Positions 54,108 to 64,000 of a stretch of 64,000 nt of DNA are shown here, one piece after another. The position numbers were made by a program, and so were the translations under genes. Below the pieces are notes generated by a model, which saw only the letters and a list, made by a program, of their open reading frames with translations, did not search any database and was not told the origin of the DNA. Numbering within the stretch: the stretch's first letter is position 1; each line of letters opens with the position of its first letter. The stretch is taken from positions 930,001-994,000 of the forward strand of contig NZ_CAMTTE010000001.1 in assembly GCF_947077775.1 (NCBI RefSeq). Direction: 5' to 3'. The DNA is from Salinibacter pepae. GTDB lineage: Bacteria > Bacteroidota > Rhodothermia > Rhodothermales > Salinibacteraceae.

Positions 54108-54632
54108 CTACTCGTCAATCCCCTCGGCCTCCACGGCCTGTTCCGTCCCCGGCCCTCCCGCCTCGTCCTCCCCGAAGAGCGTCGTCCCGAGGGCGCCCCC
54201 AATTGCGCCGAAGATGGCGAACACGACGACGTTCAGCAGCAGGAGCGCAATCCCCATCGCGGACAAAAGGCCGGGCGCGTCTCCCTGCATCTGCTGCATC
54301 ATGTCCGGAGACATTCCCTGGCCGCCCATGTTCTGCATGACCTGCTCCTGCAGGGCTTGCTGGACCGACTGGGAGTCAAGCCCGAGCGGGCGCAGCATCA
54401 CGTCGAACAGGGCGGAGAAGACGGCCCCGGCCGCCCCGGCCGACGCCCCGAGCACCGCCCCGTCCCCCGACGCAATGGCCCCCGAGCTCCGGGCCGCGTA
54501 CTGCTGCGTGGTGACGATCCCGCCCACGATGACGCCGAGGCAACAGATCGTGTTGATGAGCCCGAGGTAGGATGTGCTGAGAAGGCCGGTGACGACGGCG
54601 CCGACCAAGATCGATTGCTGTCGCGGGGTCAT
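54108..54632 (-). CDS. Membrane protein of unknown function with Met/Gln-rich loop
   Basis: A 174-residue protein with about four membrane segments, two at the N-terminus (ILVGAVVTGLLSTSYLGLIN; CCLGVIVGGIVTTQQYAA), a Gly/Ala-rich segment, and one near the C-terminus (LLSAMGIALLLLNVVVFAIF). Between them is a loop rich in Met, Gln and Gly (QNMGGQGMSPDMMQQMQGD). The C-terminus is acidic. I do not recognise the family. It converges on mutY with 11 bases between stops. Confidence 0.65.
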   Translation of the reverse strand: MTPRQQSILVGAVVTGLLSTSYLGLINTICCLGVIVGGIVTTQQYAARSSGAIASGDGAVLGASAGAAGAVFSALFDVMLRPLGLDSQSVQQALQEQVMQNMGGQGMSPDMMQQMQGDAPGLLSAMGIALLLLNVVVFAIFGAIGGALGTTLFGEDEAGGPGTEQAVEAEGIDE

Positions 54633-54752
54633 GGGGGTACGAGAGACGTGTGGTGCGATTGAACGAGTGGGGCCCTGCGAAGACGCGGCGTGCCCCGGAG
54701 AAAGGTCGCACGAAATTAAGCATAAGCCCCACCAACCGAAAGGAGAGCGGTC

Positions 54753-55232
54753 CTAGTCGGGACCACCCGTGCCGGAGGCCCGTGCCTTCCGGTGGAGCAG
54801 TCGGGCCGTGACGTAACTGGCCGCCACACTTCCGAAAAGAAGCCCAGTGAGCGCGCGGCTCACGGGCCCGTTGCCCCAGAGCGACAACAGGGGCCCCATC
54901 CAGTCGAGCCCCAGCGGGACGAGCGCCCCGAGCAATGCATATCGACTGTACGGCCCGAGCGTGGCCCACAGGCTGTGCCCCCAGCCCGTCCCCGCCACGC
55001 CCACGACGAGCCCAGCGTAAATGCCGCTGCAGCGGTCACAGAGCGCCACCGGGACGCCCCCGACGTGGAGCGAACGCCCCGGCAGCTGGTGGCACACCGG
55101 CGCGAAGCCCTCCCGAACCACGCCCTGAAGCGAGGCCGGCAGGACGGGCGGAAGCATTGCCAGGACGAACACCCCGCTCGTAACCGCCAGCAGGCCGTAC
55201 CAGACGAGTCTTGTGCCGCGTGCGTCTGCCAT
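54753..55232 (-). CDS. DUF2085 family membrane protein
   Basis: A 159-residue protein with about four membrane segments and the family motif APVCHQLPGRSLHVGGVPVALCDRCSGIYAG, in which Cys-His and CxRCxG are conserved. The Cys/His pattern suggests metal or haem binding, but no function is established for the family. The start at 55232 is chosen; an ATG seven codons upstream is an alternative. It lies 120 bases from the preceding membrane-protein gene. Confidence 0.82.
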   Translation of the reverse strand: MADARGTRLVWYGLLAVTSGVFVLAMLPPVLPASLQGVVREGFAPVCHQLPGRSLHVGGVPVALCDRCSGIYAGLVVGVAGTGWGHSLWATLGPYSRYALLGALVPLGLDWMGPLLSLWGNGPVSRALTGLLFGSVAASYVTARLLHRKARASGTGGPD

Positions 55233-55441
55233 GCATTTTGGAGAGGTCGGCATCGCTTCTAGCCAGGCCAGGATCGGGCCCCGCTTTGCCTCAACTCACA
55301 CACCAAGGCCGCCTCGTTGTTCGGAACGCCAGCGCGACACGACGCGAAGGGCCACCCGAGTGTCGCTAAGGGATCTTCACCCTCAGCCTCACCGCAATCA
55401 GGAACACAGAAAAGGACCCGGTGTTAGCTGACCTGGAGTTA

Positions 55442-55468
55442 TTATCACTCGCCACTGGTGAGTGATAA
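55442..55468. promoter_or_regulatory. CIRCE-type operator (HrcA binding) before groES
   Basis: TTATCACTC (55442-55450), nine-base spacer, GAGTGATAA (55460-55468): a perfect inverted repeat with the CIRCE layout TTAGCACTC-N9-GAGTGCTAA, differing by two substitutions that are symmetric in the two arms. Located 52 bases upstream of the groES ATG, it should repress groES-groEL under non-stress conditions. No hrcA gene is in the window. Confidence 0.88.
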
Positions 55469-55520
55469 CAGTCTCCGGAGCCTCATCCACACATCCCTCA
55501 CAAGGCATTCCGAACAGATC

Positions 55521-57589
<2,069 letters not shown>

Positions 57590-57642
57590 CGCCCCCCTGC
57601 ACGCTCGCGCCCACTCGGCGCGCGCCCCTGCAACCGAACACC

Positions 57643-57684
57643 AAAAGGCTGCTCCTTCCCGCTCGGGAGGGAGCAGCCTTTTTT
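57643..57684 (+). terminator. Intrinsic terminator of the groES-groEL operon
   Basis: Long stem AAAAGGCTGCTCC and TTCCC pairing with GGGAG and GGAGCAGCC (loop GCTC), followed by TTTTTT. Confidence 0.93.
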
Positions 57685-57751
57685 ATTTGTCGCCGTCGTG
57701 TTCTGTGCCTCTCGTTGTGGGCGCGCTCCGCCCCATCGCGAGGGACAGTCG

Positions 57752-60502
57752 TCAGAGGGTCTTTACGGCCTGCACCATTTCTCGCCCGTCGCCCCGCACG
57801 ACCTCGAACCCAAGCTTCTCGCAGACCCGCTGCATGGCGTGGTTCTGCTGCAGGATGTCGGCCGTGATGCGGTCAAGGCCCTCCGTCTTGCCCACCTCCA
57901 CGAGGCGGCGCAGCAGCTCAGTCCCAATGCCCTCCCCCTGATACTCGTCAATTACGAGCATCGCAAACTCCGCCTCGTTGCGCCCGGGCTGTTGGGTGAG
58001 GCGTCCCACCCCAATGATTCGGTCGTCTCCATCCTCGGTGGGCCGCTCGGCGACCAGGGCCATCTCACGGTCGTAATCGATGAAGCAGATGCGGGCGAGC
58101 CGGTCGTGGGCCACCCGCTGCTCCAGCTTCATCAGGTTGGCGTACCGCAGATACACGCTCCGCTCGGACAGGCGCTCGTGGAAGGTCACCAGCTTGGGCT
58201 CATCCTCGGGCCGGATGGGACGAATGGTGACCTCCTCACTGTCGGCCACCGCGTGGGTGCCGACGTACTGCCGCGGGTAGGGCCGGATTGCGGGCGTCGG
58301 CAGCTCGTCGTCGTCTTTCGTGTAGGGATGCAGCACCACCCGGGCGTCAAGGGCAAGCAGCCCGTCGTCGCCCGGCCGGGCCAACAGTGGGTTCACGTCG
58401 ATCTCCTTCACGCGCGGCTGCTCCACCACCAGTTGGCTAAAGCGGACCAGCAGGGTTTCCAGGGCGTCGAGGTCGACCGCCTCACGGCCCCGCACCCCCT
58501 GCAGCGCCTCGTAGATCTGGGTCTGCTCCATCATGCGGCGGGCCAGGGTGCGGTTGAGCGGCGGCAGGCCGAGGGCACGGTCCTGATAGACCTCCACCAG
58601 CTGCCCCCCGGAGCCGAAGAGCAGTACCGGCCCGAACTGCTCGTCCATGCTGCTGCCGATGATGAGCTCGTACCCGTCGCTCCGGTCGATCATGGGCTGC
58701 ACCGTGACCCCGTCGAAGCCCTCCGCCACGTTGTTTTCGACCTGGGCAAAGGCGGCCTCAACGTCCGCGTCGCTCGTGAGGCCCAGGTGCACGCCGCCCA
58801 CATCCGATTTGTGCGTGATGGAGGTGGAATGGAGCTTCACCACCACCGGATACCCAATCTCCTGCGCCGCCGCGACCGCCTCCTCGGGGGTCTCCGCCAC
58901 CGGCGAGTCGACGGTGGGAATGCCGTAGGCCGCCAGCAGCTCCTTCGACGCGTGCTCGGTCATCAGCACGCGACCGGACTCGTGGGTGGCCTGCACGATG
59001 CCGGCGGCCGCCTCGCGGTCGGGGAGCCCCGGCTCGTCCTCCGGCAGGCTCGGCGTCTCGTAGAGGGCGCGCAGGTTGTAGCTGTAGCGCCACATGTGGT
59101 TGAACACGCGCGCTGCGGTGTCCGGGTACGCAAAGGTAGGCAGGCCGGACTCGTTGAGGATGTTCTCACCGGAGGCCACCGCGTCGCCCCCCATCCAGCT
59201 GGCCAGGATGGGCTTGTCGTTGTCGCGGGCGTAGGGCCGGAGGTGCTCGGCCGTCTTCGTGGGCTCGGTCATGGCCTGGGGCGTCAGGACGACCAGCAGC
59301 CCGTCGCTGTTTTCGTCGTTGGCCGCCACCTCCAGGGACTCCGCGTAGCGCTCCGGGTCGGCGTCCCCCAGAATGTCGACGGGGTTGCCGTGGCTCCACG
59401 CCCCCGGCAGGATGTCGTCGAACGCGTCCGTCGCGTCTTCGGAGATCGGCGTCAGCTCACCGCCGCCCCCAATCAGGGCGTCGGTGGCCAGCACGCCAGG
59501 CCCGCCCGCGTTGGTAAGGATGGTGAGGTTGCGCCCCTCCGGACGGGGCTGCTTGCTGAGCACCTCGGCCATGTAGAAGAGGTCGTTGATGTCGTCGACC
59601 CGCAGCACGCCACTGCGGCGGAAGGCCGCGTTCAGCACGGCGTCGCTGCCGGTGAGCGTGCCGGTGTGGGAGGCCGCCGCCTCCGCCGCCGCGTCGGTGC
59701 GCCCCGCCTTGATGACGATGATGGGCTTGCTCTGGGCCACGTCCCGCGCCGCCGAGAGAAACGACCGCGCGTTGCCGATGGACTCCATGTAGAGCACAAT
59801 GCTCTCGGTCTTCGGGTCGTCGCCCAGGTATTCGATCATGTCGCCCCAGTCCACGTCGAGCATCGAGCCGATGGAGACGAACGAACTGAAGCCCACGTTC
59901 TCGCGGAAGCTCCAGTCGAGAATTGACGTAAGGAGCGCACCACTTTGGCTGACGAACGCCACGTCGCCCTCGTTGGCCATCGACCCGGCAAAGGTGGCGT
60001 TGAGGCCGTTGGGCGGCCGCATAATGCCCAGGCAGTTCGGCCCCACGATGCGGATGCCGTGCGTCCGCGCAATGTCCTTGATGTCCCGCTCGAGTGCCGC
60101 CCCCTCCTCGCCCACCTCGCGGAAGCCGGCGGACACGATGACGAGCCCCTCCACGCCCGCCTCGCCGCACTGCTCTACAATTCTGGGCACCGTCGGTGCA
60201 GGGGTAGCGATCACGGCCAGATCGACGTCCGCCTCCACGGCCCCGATGCCCTCGTACGCCTCGATGCCGAGCACGCTGTCCCGCTTCGGGTTCACCGGAA
60301 AGACGGTGCCCCCAAACGGGTTGCTCACAAGATTCCAAAGCAGGGTCCGCCCCACGCTGCCGGGCGACTCGCTCGCCCCAATCACCGCCACGTTTTTCGG
60401 TTCAAAGATGGCGTCGAGCGGCTGACGGCGGGAGCCGACCAGGTCGTACGACGGGTCGCTCGTGGGGGTGGCGTCGGGGGAGACGCTAGACGAGTCGGGC
60501 AT
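57752..60502 (-). CDS. Acyl-CoA synthetase (NDP-forming) fused to GNAT acetyltransferase
   Basis: A 916-residue cytoplasmic enzyme. Residues about 27-150 are a CoA-binding domain ([20 protein letters not shown]), followed by succinyl-CoA-ligase-like domains with the phosphorylated-His candidate His279 in [10 protein letters not shown], an ATP-grasp domain (residues about 500-720, [19 protein letters not shown]), and a C-terminal GNAT domain with the acetyl-CoA motif [15 protein letters not shown]. The layout is that of Pat/YfiQ protein acetyltransferases and may regulate metabolic enzymes such as acetyl-CoA synthetase. The start at 60502 is preferred; an upstream ATG gives an unrelated extension. 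Confidence 0.88.
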   Translation of the reverse strand: MPDSSSVSPDATPTSDPSYDLVGSRRQPLDAIFEPKNVAVIGASESPGSVGRTLLWNLVSNPFGGTVFPVNPKRDSVLGIEAYEGIGAVEADVDLAVIATPAPTVPRIVEQCGEAGVEGLVIVSAGFREVGEEGAALERDIKDIARTHGIRIVGPNCLGIMRPPNGLNATFAGSMANEGDVAFVSQSGALLTSILDWSFRENVGFSSFVSIGSMLDVDWGDMIEYLGDDPKTESIVLYMESIGNARSFLSAARDVAQSKPIIVIKAGRTDAAAEAAASHTGTLTGSDAVLNAAFRRSGVLRVDDINDLFYMAEVLSKQPRPEGRNLTILTNAGGPGVLATDALIGGGGELTPISEDATDAFDDILPGAWSHGNPVDILGDADPERYAESLEVAANDENSDGLLVVLTPQAMTEPTKTAEHLRPYARDNDKPILASWMGGDAVASGENILNESGLPTFAYPDTAARVFNHMWRYSYNLRALYETPSLPEDEPGLPDREAAAGIVQATHESGRVLMTEHASKELLAAYGIPTVDSPVAETPEEAVAAAQEIGYPVVVKLHSTSITHKSDVGGVHLGLTSDADVEAAFAQVENNVAEGFDGVTVQPMIDRSDGYELIIGSSMDEQFGPVLLFGSGGQLVEVYQDRALGLPPLNRTLARRMMEQTQIYEALQGVRGREAVDLDALETLLVRFSQLVVEQPRVKEIDVNPLLARPGDDGLLALDARVVLHPYTKDDDELPTPAIRPYPRQYVGTHAVADSEEVTIRPIRPEDEPKLVTFHERLSERSVYLRYANLMKLEQRVAHDRLARICFIDYDREMALVAERPTEDGDDRIIGVGRLTQQPGRNEAEFAMLVIDEYQGEGIGTELLRRLVEVGKTEGLDRITADILQQNHAMQRVCEKLGFEVVRGDGREMVQAVKTL

Positions 60503-60783
60503 CGGACGGGGGACATCGTTGGAAGAGACGTTCTCCCGCGCTGGGGAGAGTGGCCCTACAGAACGGACGAGCACGACCCGGTCGTTTCAAATCAAAATGT
60601 GCCCCGCCTCGATTTTGCCCAAACTCCGCATCCTGCCACGAGGCTCATCGCCCCTTCCGGGCGTCTCGTTTCCCCTCAAATTTCTGGCACGCCGCTTGCT
60701 CTGAACTAATTACAGAATGAGTTTTTCGCAAAACGCCACTCCCGGTGCCCTTTCGTTCCGTCTGACCTGTCCCTTCTCCTGCC

Positions 60784-60996
60784 ATGAACGACCGCCTGCC
60801 GTCCCTGCCCATCGAGGCCCGAGAGCAACACCCGTACCGCAGCCTCTACGCCGCCCTGCTGCTACAGAACGTTCAGGATGCAATCAGCGACGCCCTCCCC
60901 GACGACGATTCCCACGATTCCGGGGACGGCGGGGCGTCTCCCCGTCCCACCTCCCGTCCCGCCAGCACATCATTTTCTTCGGTGACGCGGGCCTAG
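60784..60996 (+). CDS. Small hypothetical protein
   Basis: A 70-residue frame. The first about 45 codons are strongly GC-biased at the third position (for example HPYRSLYAALLLQNVQDAIS), which suggests real coding, followed by a low-complexity Ser/Pro/Arg end. No domain is recognised. It sits alone between the divergent or convergent larger genes, without a visible Shine-Dalgarno. Confidence 0.4.
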   Translation: MNDRLPSLPIEAREQHPYRSLYAALLLQNVQDAISDALPDDDSHDSGDGGASPRPTSRPASTSFSSVTRA

Positions 60997-61093
60997 GCCG
61001 GCCCGGCACCGGTTCGGATCCGGAGACGTCTGCCGCGGGCCCCTCCCGACGCGCTGCACGTAGCACGGGGCTCGCCGCCCGGCCCGGCGAGGG

Positions 61094-62779
61094 TTAATAG
61101 AACAGGTCTTCCATTTCTGCATCCGGGTCGGCCTCCCCGTCGACGCTGCTCGCTGCGGGGTGGCTACGGAGCGCGTCGTAGAAGTCCTGGTCGTAGGTTC
61201 GCGTCTTGACGACGATCGGCATGGGCACGGCGTGCCCCAGCAGGAGGGCCTGCTGTTTCGCGTCGAGGGAGGCGAGAATTTCGCGGAGGGACGACGCGTC
61301 GCTCGTGCCCACGAGGGCGGCCCCGATGTCTTTGTCGTCGCTCAGCTTGGCCACCATCTTGGTGCCGATCTGGCTGAGCACCTCCTCGTCGATCGCGCTC
61401 GGGCGCTGGTCCACCACCAGCAGGCTCACGAAGAACTTCCGCATCTCGCGCGCAATCTTGCCGAACGGCGTCTCGTGCGCAATGTCCGGCGACAGGAATT
61501 TGTGTGCCTCCTCGATCGTGATCATGAGGGGCTGCGGCTTGTCCCCCTCGTTCTGGGTCTGGCGGTAGCGGTTCGTCTTCGCCTCGTAGGCCCGCCGGAT
61601 GCGGCGCGTGAGGGCGTTAGCCACCAGCAGATAGACGCGCAGGTCGTCGTACTGCCCGAACTCCAACACCACCGACTTGCCACCGTCCAAGTTTTCGAGC
61701 AGGGCGTCGAGGACGTCGTAGTCGTCGGGCGAGGGCTGGGTGGTAAAAAAGTCGTACTCCTGAAACGGGGCCAGCTTGCGCCGCAGCGCCTCGATCGAGT
61801 TCTTGTGGGCGCCGGTCTCGTCGGCCAGCCGCTCGAAGTCGTCCCCGCTCTGCGCCTCCAGGAGGGTGGTGAGCCACCGGTCGCCGTACTGGTTTTTGAG
61901 GAGGTAGCTGCTCTCGGCGGCGGTGGCGTTGAGGTTGAGCGTGTCGCGCAGCGGCAGGATGTCGGCCGGCTGAATCTGGTCGGCGTGGAGGTGCACGTCG
62001 TGGTCCGGCGTGTGCCCGCGCTGGCGGGTGGTGGAGGGGTCGAGCGAGAAGAGGCTCACCCGGCTCGGAAACAGATCGCGCAGCCCTTTCACGAACTGCG
62101 CCTGCCCGTCCGCCCCCTCCGCCTGGCTGCCGTAGCCGTACTCGGAGTGCATGTCGAACACGAGGTTGACGGCGCGCCCCGTCACGATCGTCCCCGCCAG
62201 CAGCAGCCGCGTGAGGAAGGTTTTGCCGGTCCCCGTCTTGCCGAAGATGGCGTTCGAGCGCTCGGCAAACTTCGCGAGGTCGATGCACACCGGGCTCTCC
62301 TCCATCCCGATCGGGTGGCCCACATGGAAGTACGTCCGCCCGTCGTCCCACGTCTCGTCGCCAAAGACGCGGGCCACGTCGTCGGCCTCCGCGGGCGCGA
62401 CCGGCGAGAAGTGCGCGGGGATGGTCTTCACCGACGCCGGCTCCTCGTCCGTCAGCTCCGGATGGTCGGCGTTCGGCATCATGAGCATCGGCTTCAGCTG
62501 GACGGTCACGTAGGTGCCAGACCCCTGCATCACCTCGCGCAGCAGGTCGTCGGACGGGTCGGGCGGGTTGAGCAGGATCTGCTCGTTGGCCGCCTCGATC
62601 TCGATGTCCGTGATCATGCAAAAGAAGTCGTGCTTCTCCCCCTGAATCACGACGAACGTCCCGGCCACCACGTCCTCCACGGACTCCGCCGAATCGAGCT
62701 TCATCTCGATGCCCTCGTTCAGCGACCCGTGCGTAATGACACCGAGGTGCTCGGATCGAAAGCCTGTCTCTTCAAACAT
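61094..62779 (-). CDS. HerA-like ATPase (DUF87)
   Basis: A 561-residue hexameric ATPase-type protein. An N-terminal HAS-barrel-like region (to about residue 110) is followed by a RecA-like core with Walker A GKTGTGKT (180-187) and Walker B LMITIEEAH (418-426); a late segment RPSAIDEEVLSQIGT matches HerA/FtsK-related motors. HerA proteins work with the nuclease NurA in DNA end processing in archaea and some bacteria; no NurA-like gene is visible here. It may instead be a bacterial DNA-translocating or defence-related ATPase. The acidic C-terminus ends AEMEDLFY. Confidence 0.8.
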   Translation of the reverse strand: MFEETGFRSEHLGVITHGSLNEGIEMKLDSAESVEDVVAGTFVVIQGEKHDFFCMITDIEIEAANEQILLNPPDPSDDLLREVMQGSGTYVTVQLKPMLMMPNADHPELTDEEPASVKTIPAHFSPVAPAEADDVARVFGDETWDDGRTYFHVGHPIGMEESPVCIDLAKFAERSNAIFGKTGTGKTFLTRLLLAGTIVTGRAVNLVFDMHSEYGYGSQAEGADGQAQFVKGLRDLFPSRVSLFSLDPSTTRQRGHTPDHDVHLHADQIQPADILPLRDTLNLNATAAESSYLLKNQYGDRWLTTLLEAQSGDDFERLADETGAHKNSIEALRRKLAPFQEYDFFTTQPSPDDYDVLDALLENLDGGKSVVLEFGQYDDLRVYLLVANALTRRIRRAYEAKTNRYRQTQNEGDKPQPLMITIEEAHKFLSPDIAHETPFGKIAREMRKFFVSLLVVDQRPSAIDEEVLSQIGTKMVAKLSDDKDIGAALVGTSDASSLREILASLDAKQQALLLGHAVPMPIVVKTRTYDQDFYDALRSHPAASSVDGEADPDAEMEDLFY

Positions 62780-62856
62780 GACAGCGTTGGATCAGGCGGG
62801 AGAGGACGAGAATCCGGAGATACGGCTTCTTCCGAACCGCGTCATGAGCGCATGAG

Positions 62857-63150
62857 TCACGAGGTGGGATCTCCGTTGCGCGGGGCACGTCCCCTTGCTT
62901 GTCTTTTCCGATCGCTCTTTTCTGCCGGCGCGGTGTTCCTGGAGCGGGGGCGCTCGGTGGCGCGGCGCGTCAGGAAGAGGCCGAGGGCCACGAGGAGAAT
63001 CTCCCCGATGAGGCCGAACAGGAAGCGGCGCGTCATGCTCTTCAGCACGCGCGGCAGGAGCCGGACGGCGGCGTAGACCCCGAGGAGGCCGAGCAGCCCC
63101 TGAACGAGGCGGCTGAGCCAGTCGGGGGCGTCGGAGAACGGATGGGCCAT
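62857..63150 (-). CDS. Small membrane protein of unknown function
   Basis: A 97-residue protein with two hydrophobic segments (about residues 14-30, GLLGLLGVYAAVRLLP, and 42-58, FLFGLIGEILLVALGLFL) and a basic C-terminal tail (RKRQARGRAPRNGDP). It lies 77 bases upstream of the HerA-like gene on the same strand. No function can be assigned. The start at 63150 (MAHPFSDAPDW) is preferred over an upstream ATG. Confidence 0.6.
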   Translation of the reverse strand: MAHPFSDAPDWLSRLVQGLLGLLGVYAAVRLLPRVLKSMTRRFLFGLIGEILLVALGLFLTRRATERPRSRNTAPAEKSDRKRQARGRAPRNGDPTS

Positions 63151-63268
63151 AATCGAATCAAGGACGGGGATGAGCGAAATGGATGCTGGGACGGCGGCCA
63201 AGCCACCAAGCGCGCGCGTCTGTCGTCAGGGGAGGCAGTGGTCCCCCAGAAGCGACCCGCGTTCTCCC

Positions 63269-64000
63269 CTACGCGTTCTCCTCTTCGTTGGCGAGCTGCC
63301 CGCAGGCCGCGTCGATGTCCTGCCCGCGGCTGCGCCGCACCGTCACGGTCACGCCCTCCTGCACGAGCACCTGCACAAACCGGTCGAGCTGGGCCTCCGA
63401 CGTCCGTTCGAAGTTGAGGCCCTCGACCGGGTTGTACATGAGCAGATTCACTTTGCTCGGGGCCCAGCGTGTGATTTCGGCCAGGTTGCGGGCGTCCGCT
63501 TCGCTGTCGTTCACGCCCTTGAAGAGGCAGTACTCGTACGTAATCTGGCGGCCGGTCTTGTCGAAGTAGTACTGGAGCGCCTCTTTCAGCGCGGGGAGGC
63601 TCGTCTTCTCCGCCTCGTTCACCGGCATGATGCGGCTGCGCGTCTCGTTGTCCGGCGCGTGCAGGGAGACGGCCAGGTTGGTACGCAGCTGGTCGTCGGC
63701 CAGGTCCTTGATGCGGCGGGCGAGGCCGACGGTGGAGACGGTGATCTTCTGGGCCGAGAGGTTGAGGCTGTCCTCGTCGGTCAGAATGGAAATGCTGTCG
63801 AGCACCGCGTCGTAGTTGAGGAGCGGCTCCCCCATTCCCATGAACACGATGTTGGTCACGGGCCGCCCGAAGTGCTCCTGGGCGACCTCGTTCATGTGCC
63901 ACACCTGGTCGAAGATGGCCCCGGGCGTGAGGTTTTCGCGGAAGCCCATGCGGCCGGTGGCGCAGAACTCACACCCCATCGCGCAGCCGACTTCACTCGA
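63269..64000 (-). CDS. rlmN: 23S rRNA (adenine(2503)-C2)-methyltransferase RlmN (partial, N-terminus cut)
   Basis: Radical SAM enzyme that methylates C2 of A2503 in 23S rRNA (and A37 of some tRNAs). The visible part opens with SSEVGCAMGCEFCATGRMGF, holding the CxxxCxxC iron-sulfur motif, then VFMGMGEPLLNYD, KITVSTVGLARRIK, LAVSLHAPDNETRSRIMPVN and the catalytic Cys in GQDIDAACGQLA near the end. The N-terminal about 110 residues lie beyond the right edge. Confidence 0.97.
   Translation of the reverse strand, partial: SSEVGCAMGCEFCATGRMGFRENLTPGAIFDQVWHMNEVAQEHFGRPVTNIVFMGMGEPLLNYDAVLDSISILTDEDSLNLSAQKITVSTVGLARRIKDLADDQLRTNLAVSLHAPDNETRSRIMPVNEAEKTSLPALKEALQYYFDKTGRQITYEYCLFKGVNDSEADARNLAEITRWAPSKVNLLMYNPVEGLNFERTSEAQLDRFVQVLVQEGVTVTVRRSRGQDIDAACGQLANEEENA

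Noticed and set aside
57698-59926. A 742-residue open frame on the plus strand opposite the acyl-CoA synthetase gene
   Set aside because: Antisense to a gene with intact domains and without any motif of its own.
61160-63076. A 638-residue plus-strand frame opposite the HerA-like gene
   Set aside because: Antisense frame of a real ATPase gene and no recognisable domain.

Overview
The window reads as a chromosomal segment from an extremely halophilic member of the Bacteroidota/Rhodothermota, most likely Salinibacter or a close relative. The evidence is high GC content with GC-rich third codon positions, Asp/Glu-rich cytoplasmic proteins (GroES, cold-shock protein, HPF, nucleosidase), a Rhodothermus-like alternative complex III plus caa3 oxidase cluster, a bacillithiol gene (bshA), and near absence of Shine-Dalgarno sequences. 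Species assignment is inference. I see no tRNA, CRISPR array, integrase or insertion sequence; the segment is mostly housekeeping and envelope genes.

Layout. 0-8.4 kb (minus): nadD (cut by the edge), bamD, a TPR plus periplasmic-binding protein, guaA, gcvH, coaD, rsmD, a DUF3822-like protein and a small membrane protein. 8.6-13.3 kb: pdxJ and era facing pdxB, a SleB-type hydrolase, an outer-membrane barrel. 13.7-21.5 kb: bshA, a metallo-hydrolase, an LptF/LptG permease, rsmI, an exported monothiol thioredoxin-like protein, a large DUF2723 membrane protein. 21.5-24.9 kb: a cold-shock gene with a clear sigma70-type promoter and long leader, ybeY, hpf, metF, a nucleosidase.

24.9-39.1 kb is the main functional unit: a minus-strand respiratory cluster actABCDEF, a fibronectin-like membrane protein, ctaC, ctaD, ctaE, subunit IV and a small membrane protein. 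It would take electrons from menaquinol through alternative complex III to an A2-type caa3 oxidase. A promoter precedes actA.

39.1-43.8 kb holds about 1 kb without a convincing gene, then a TonB-dependent receptor resembling copper receptors, a His/Cys-rich exported protein and an exported MsrB. 44-57.7 kb: DUF2237, pfkA, a Nif3-like gene, a degenerate zinc-ribbon coiled-coil gene, RNase P RNA, secG, a Nudix hydrolase, rsmE, an Omp85 protein, mutY with an intact Nudix box, two membrane proteins, and groES-groEL behind a CIRCE-type operator. 57.7-64 kb: an acyl-CoA synthetase-acetyltransferase fusion, a HerA-like ATPase and rlmN (cut by the right edge).

The items I would look at first are the membrane protein between actF and ctaC, the putative metal-handling group at 40-44 kb, the cold-shock leader, the repeated GTGATGCGTGA/TCACGCATCAC inverted repeats, and the gene-poor stretch at 39.2-40.1 kb.
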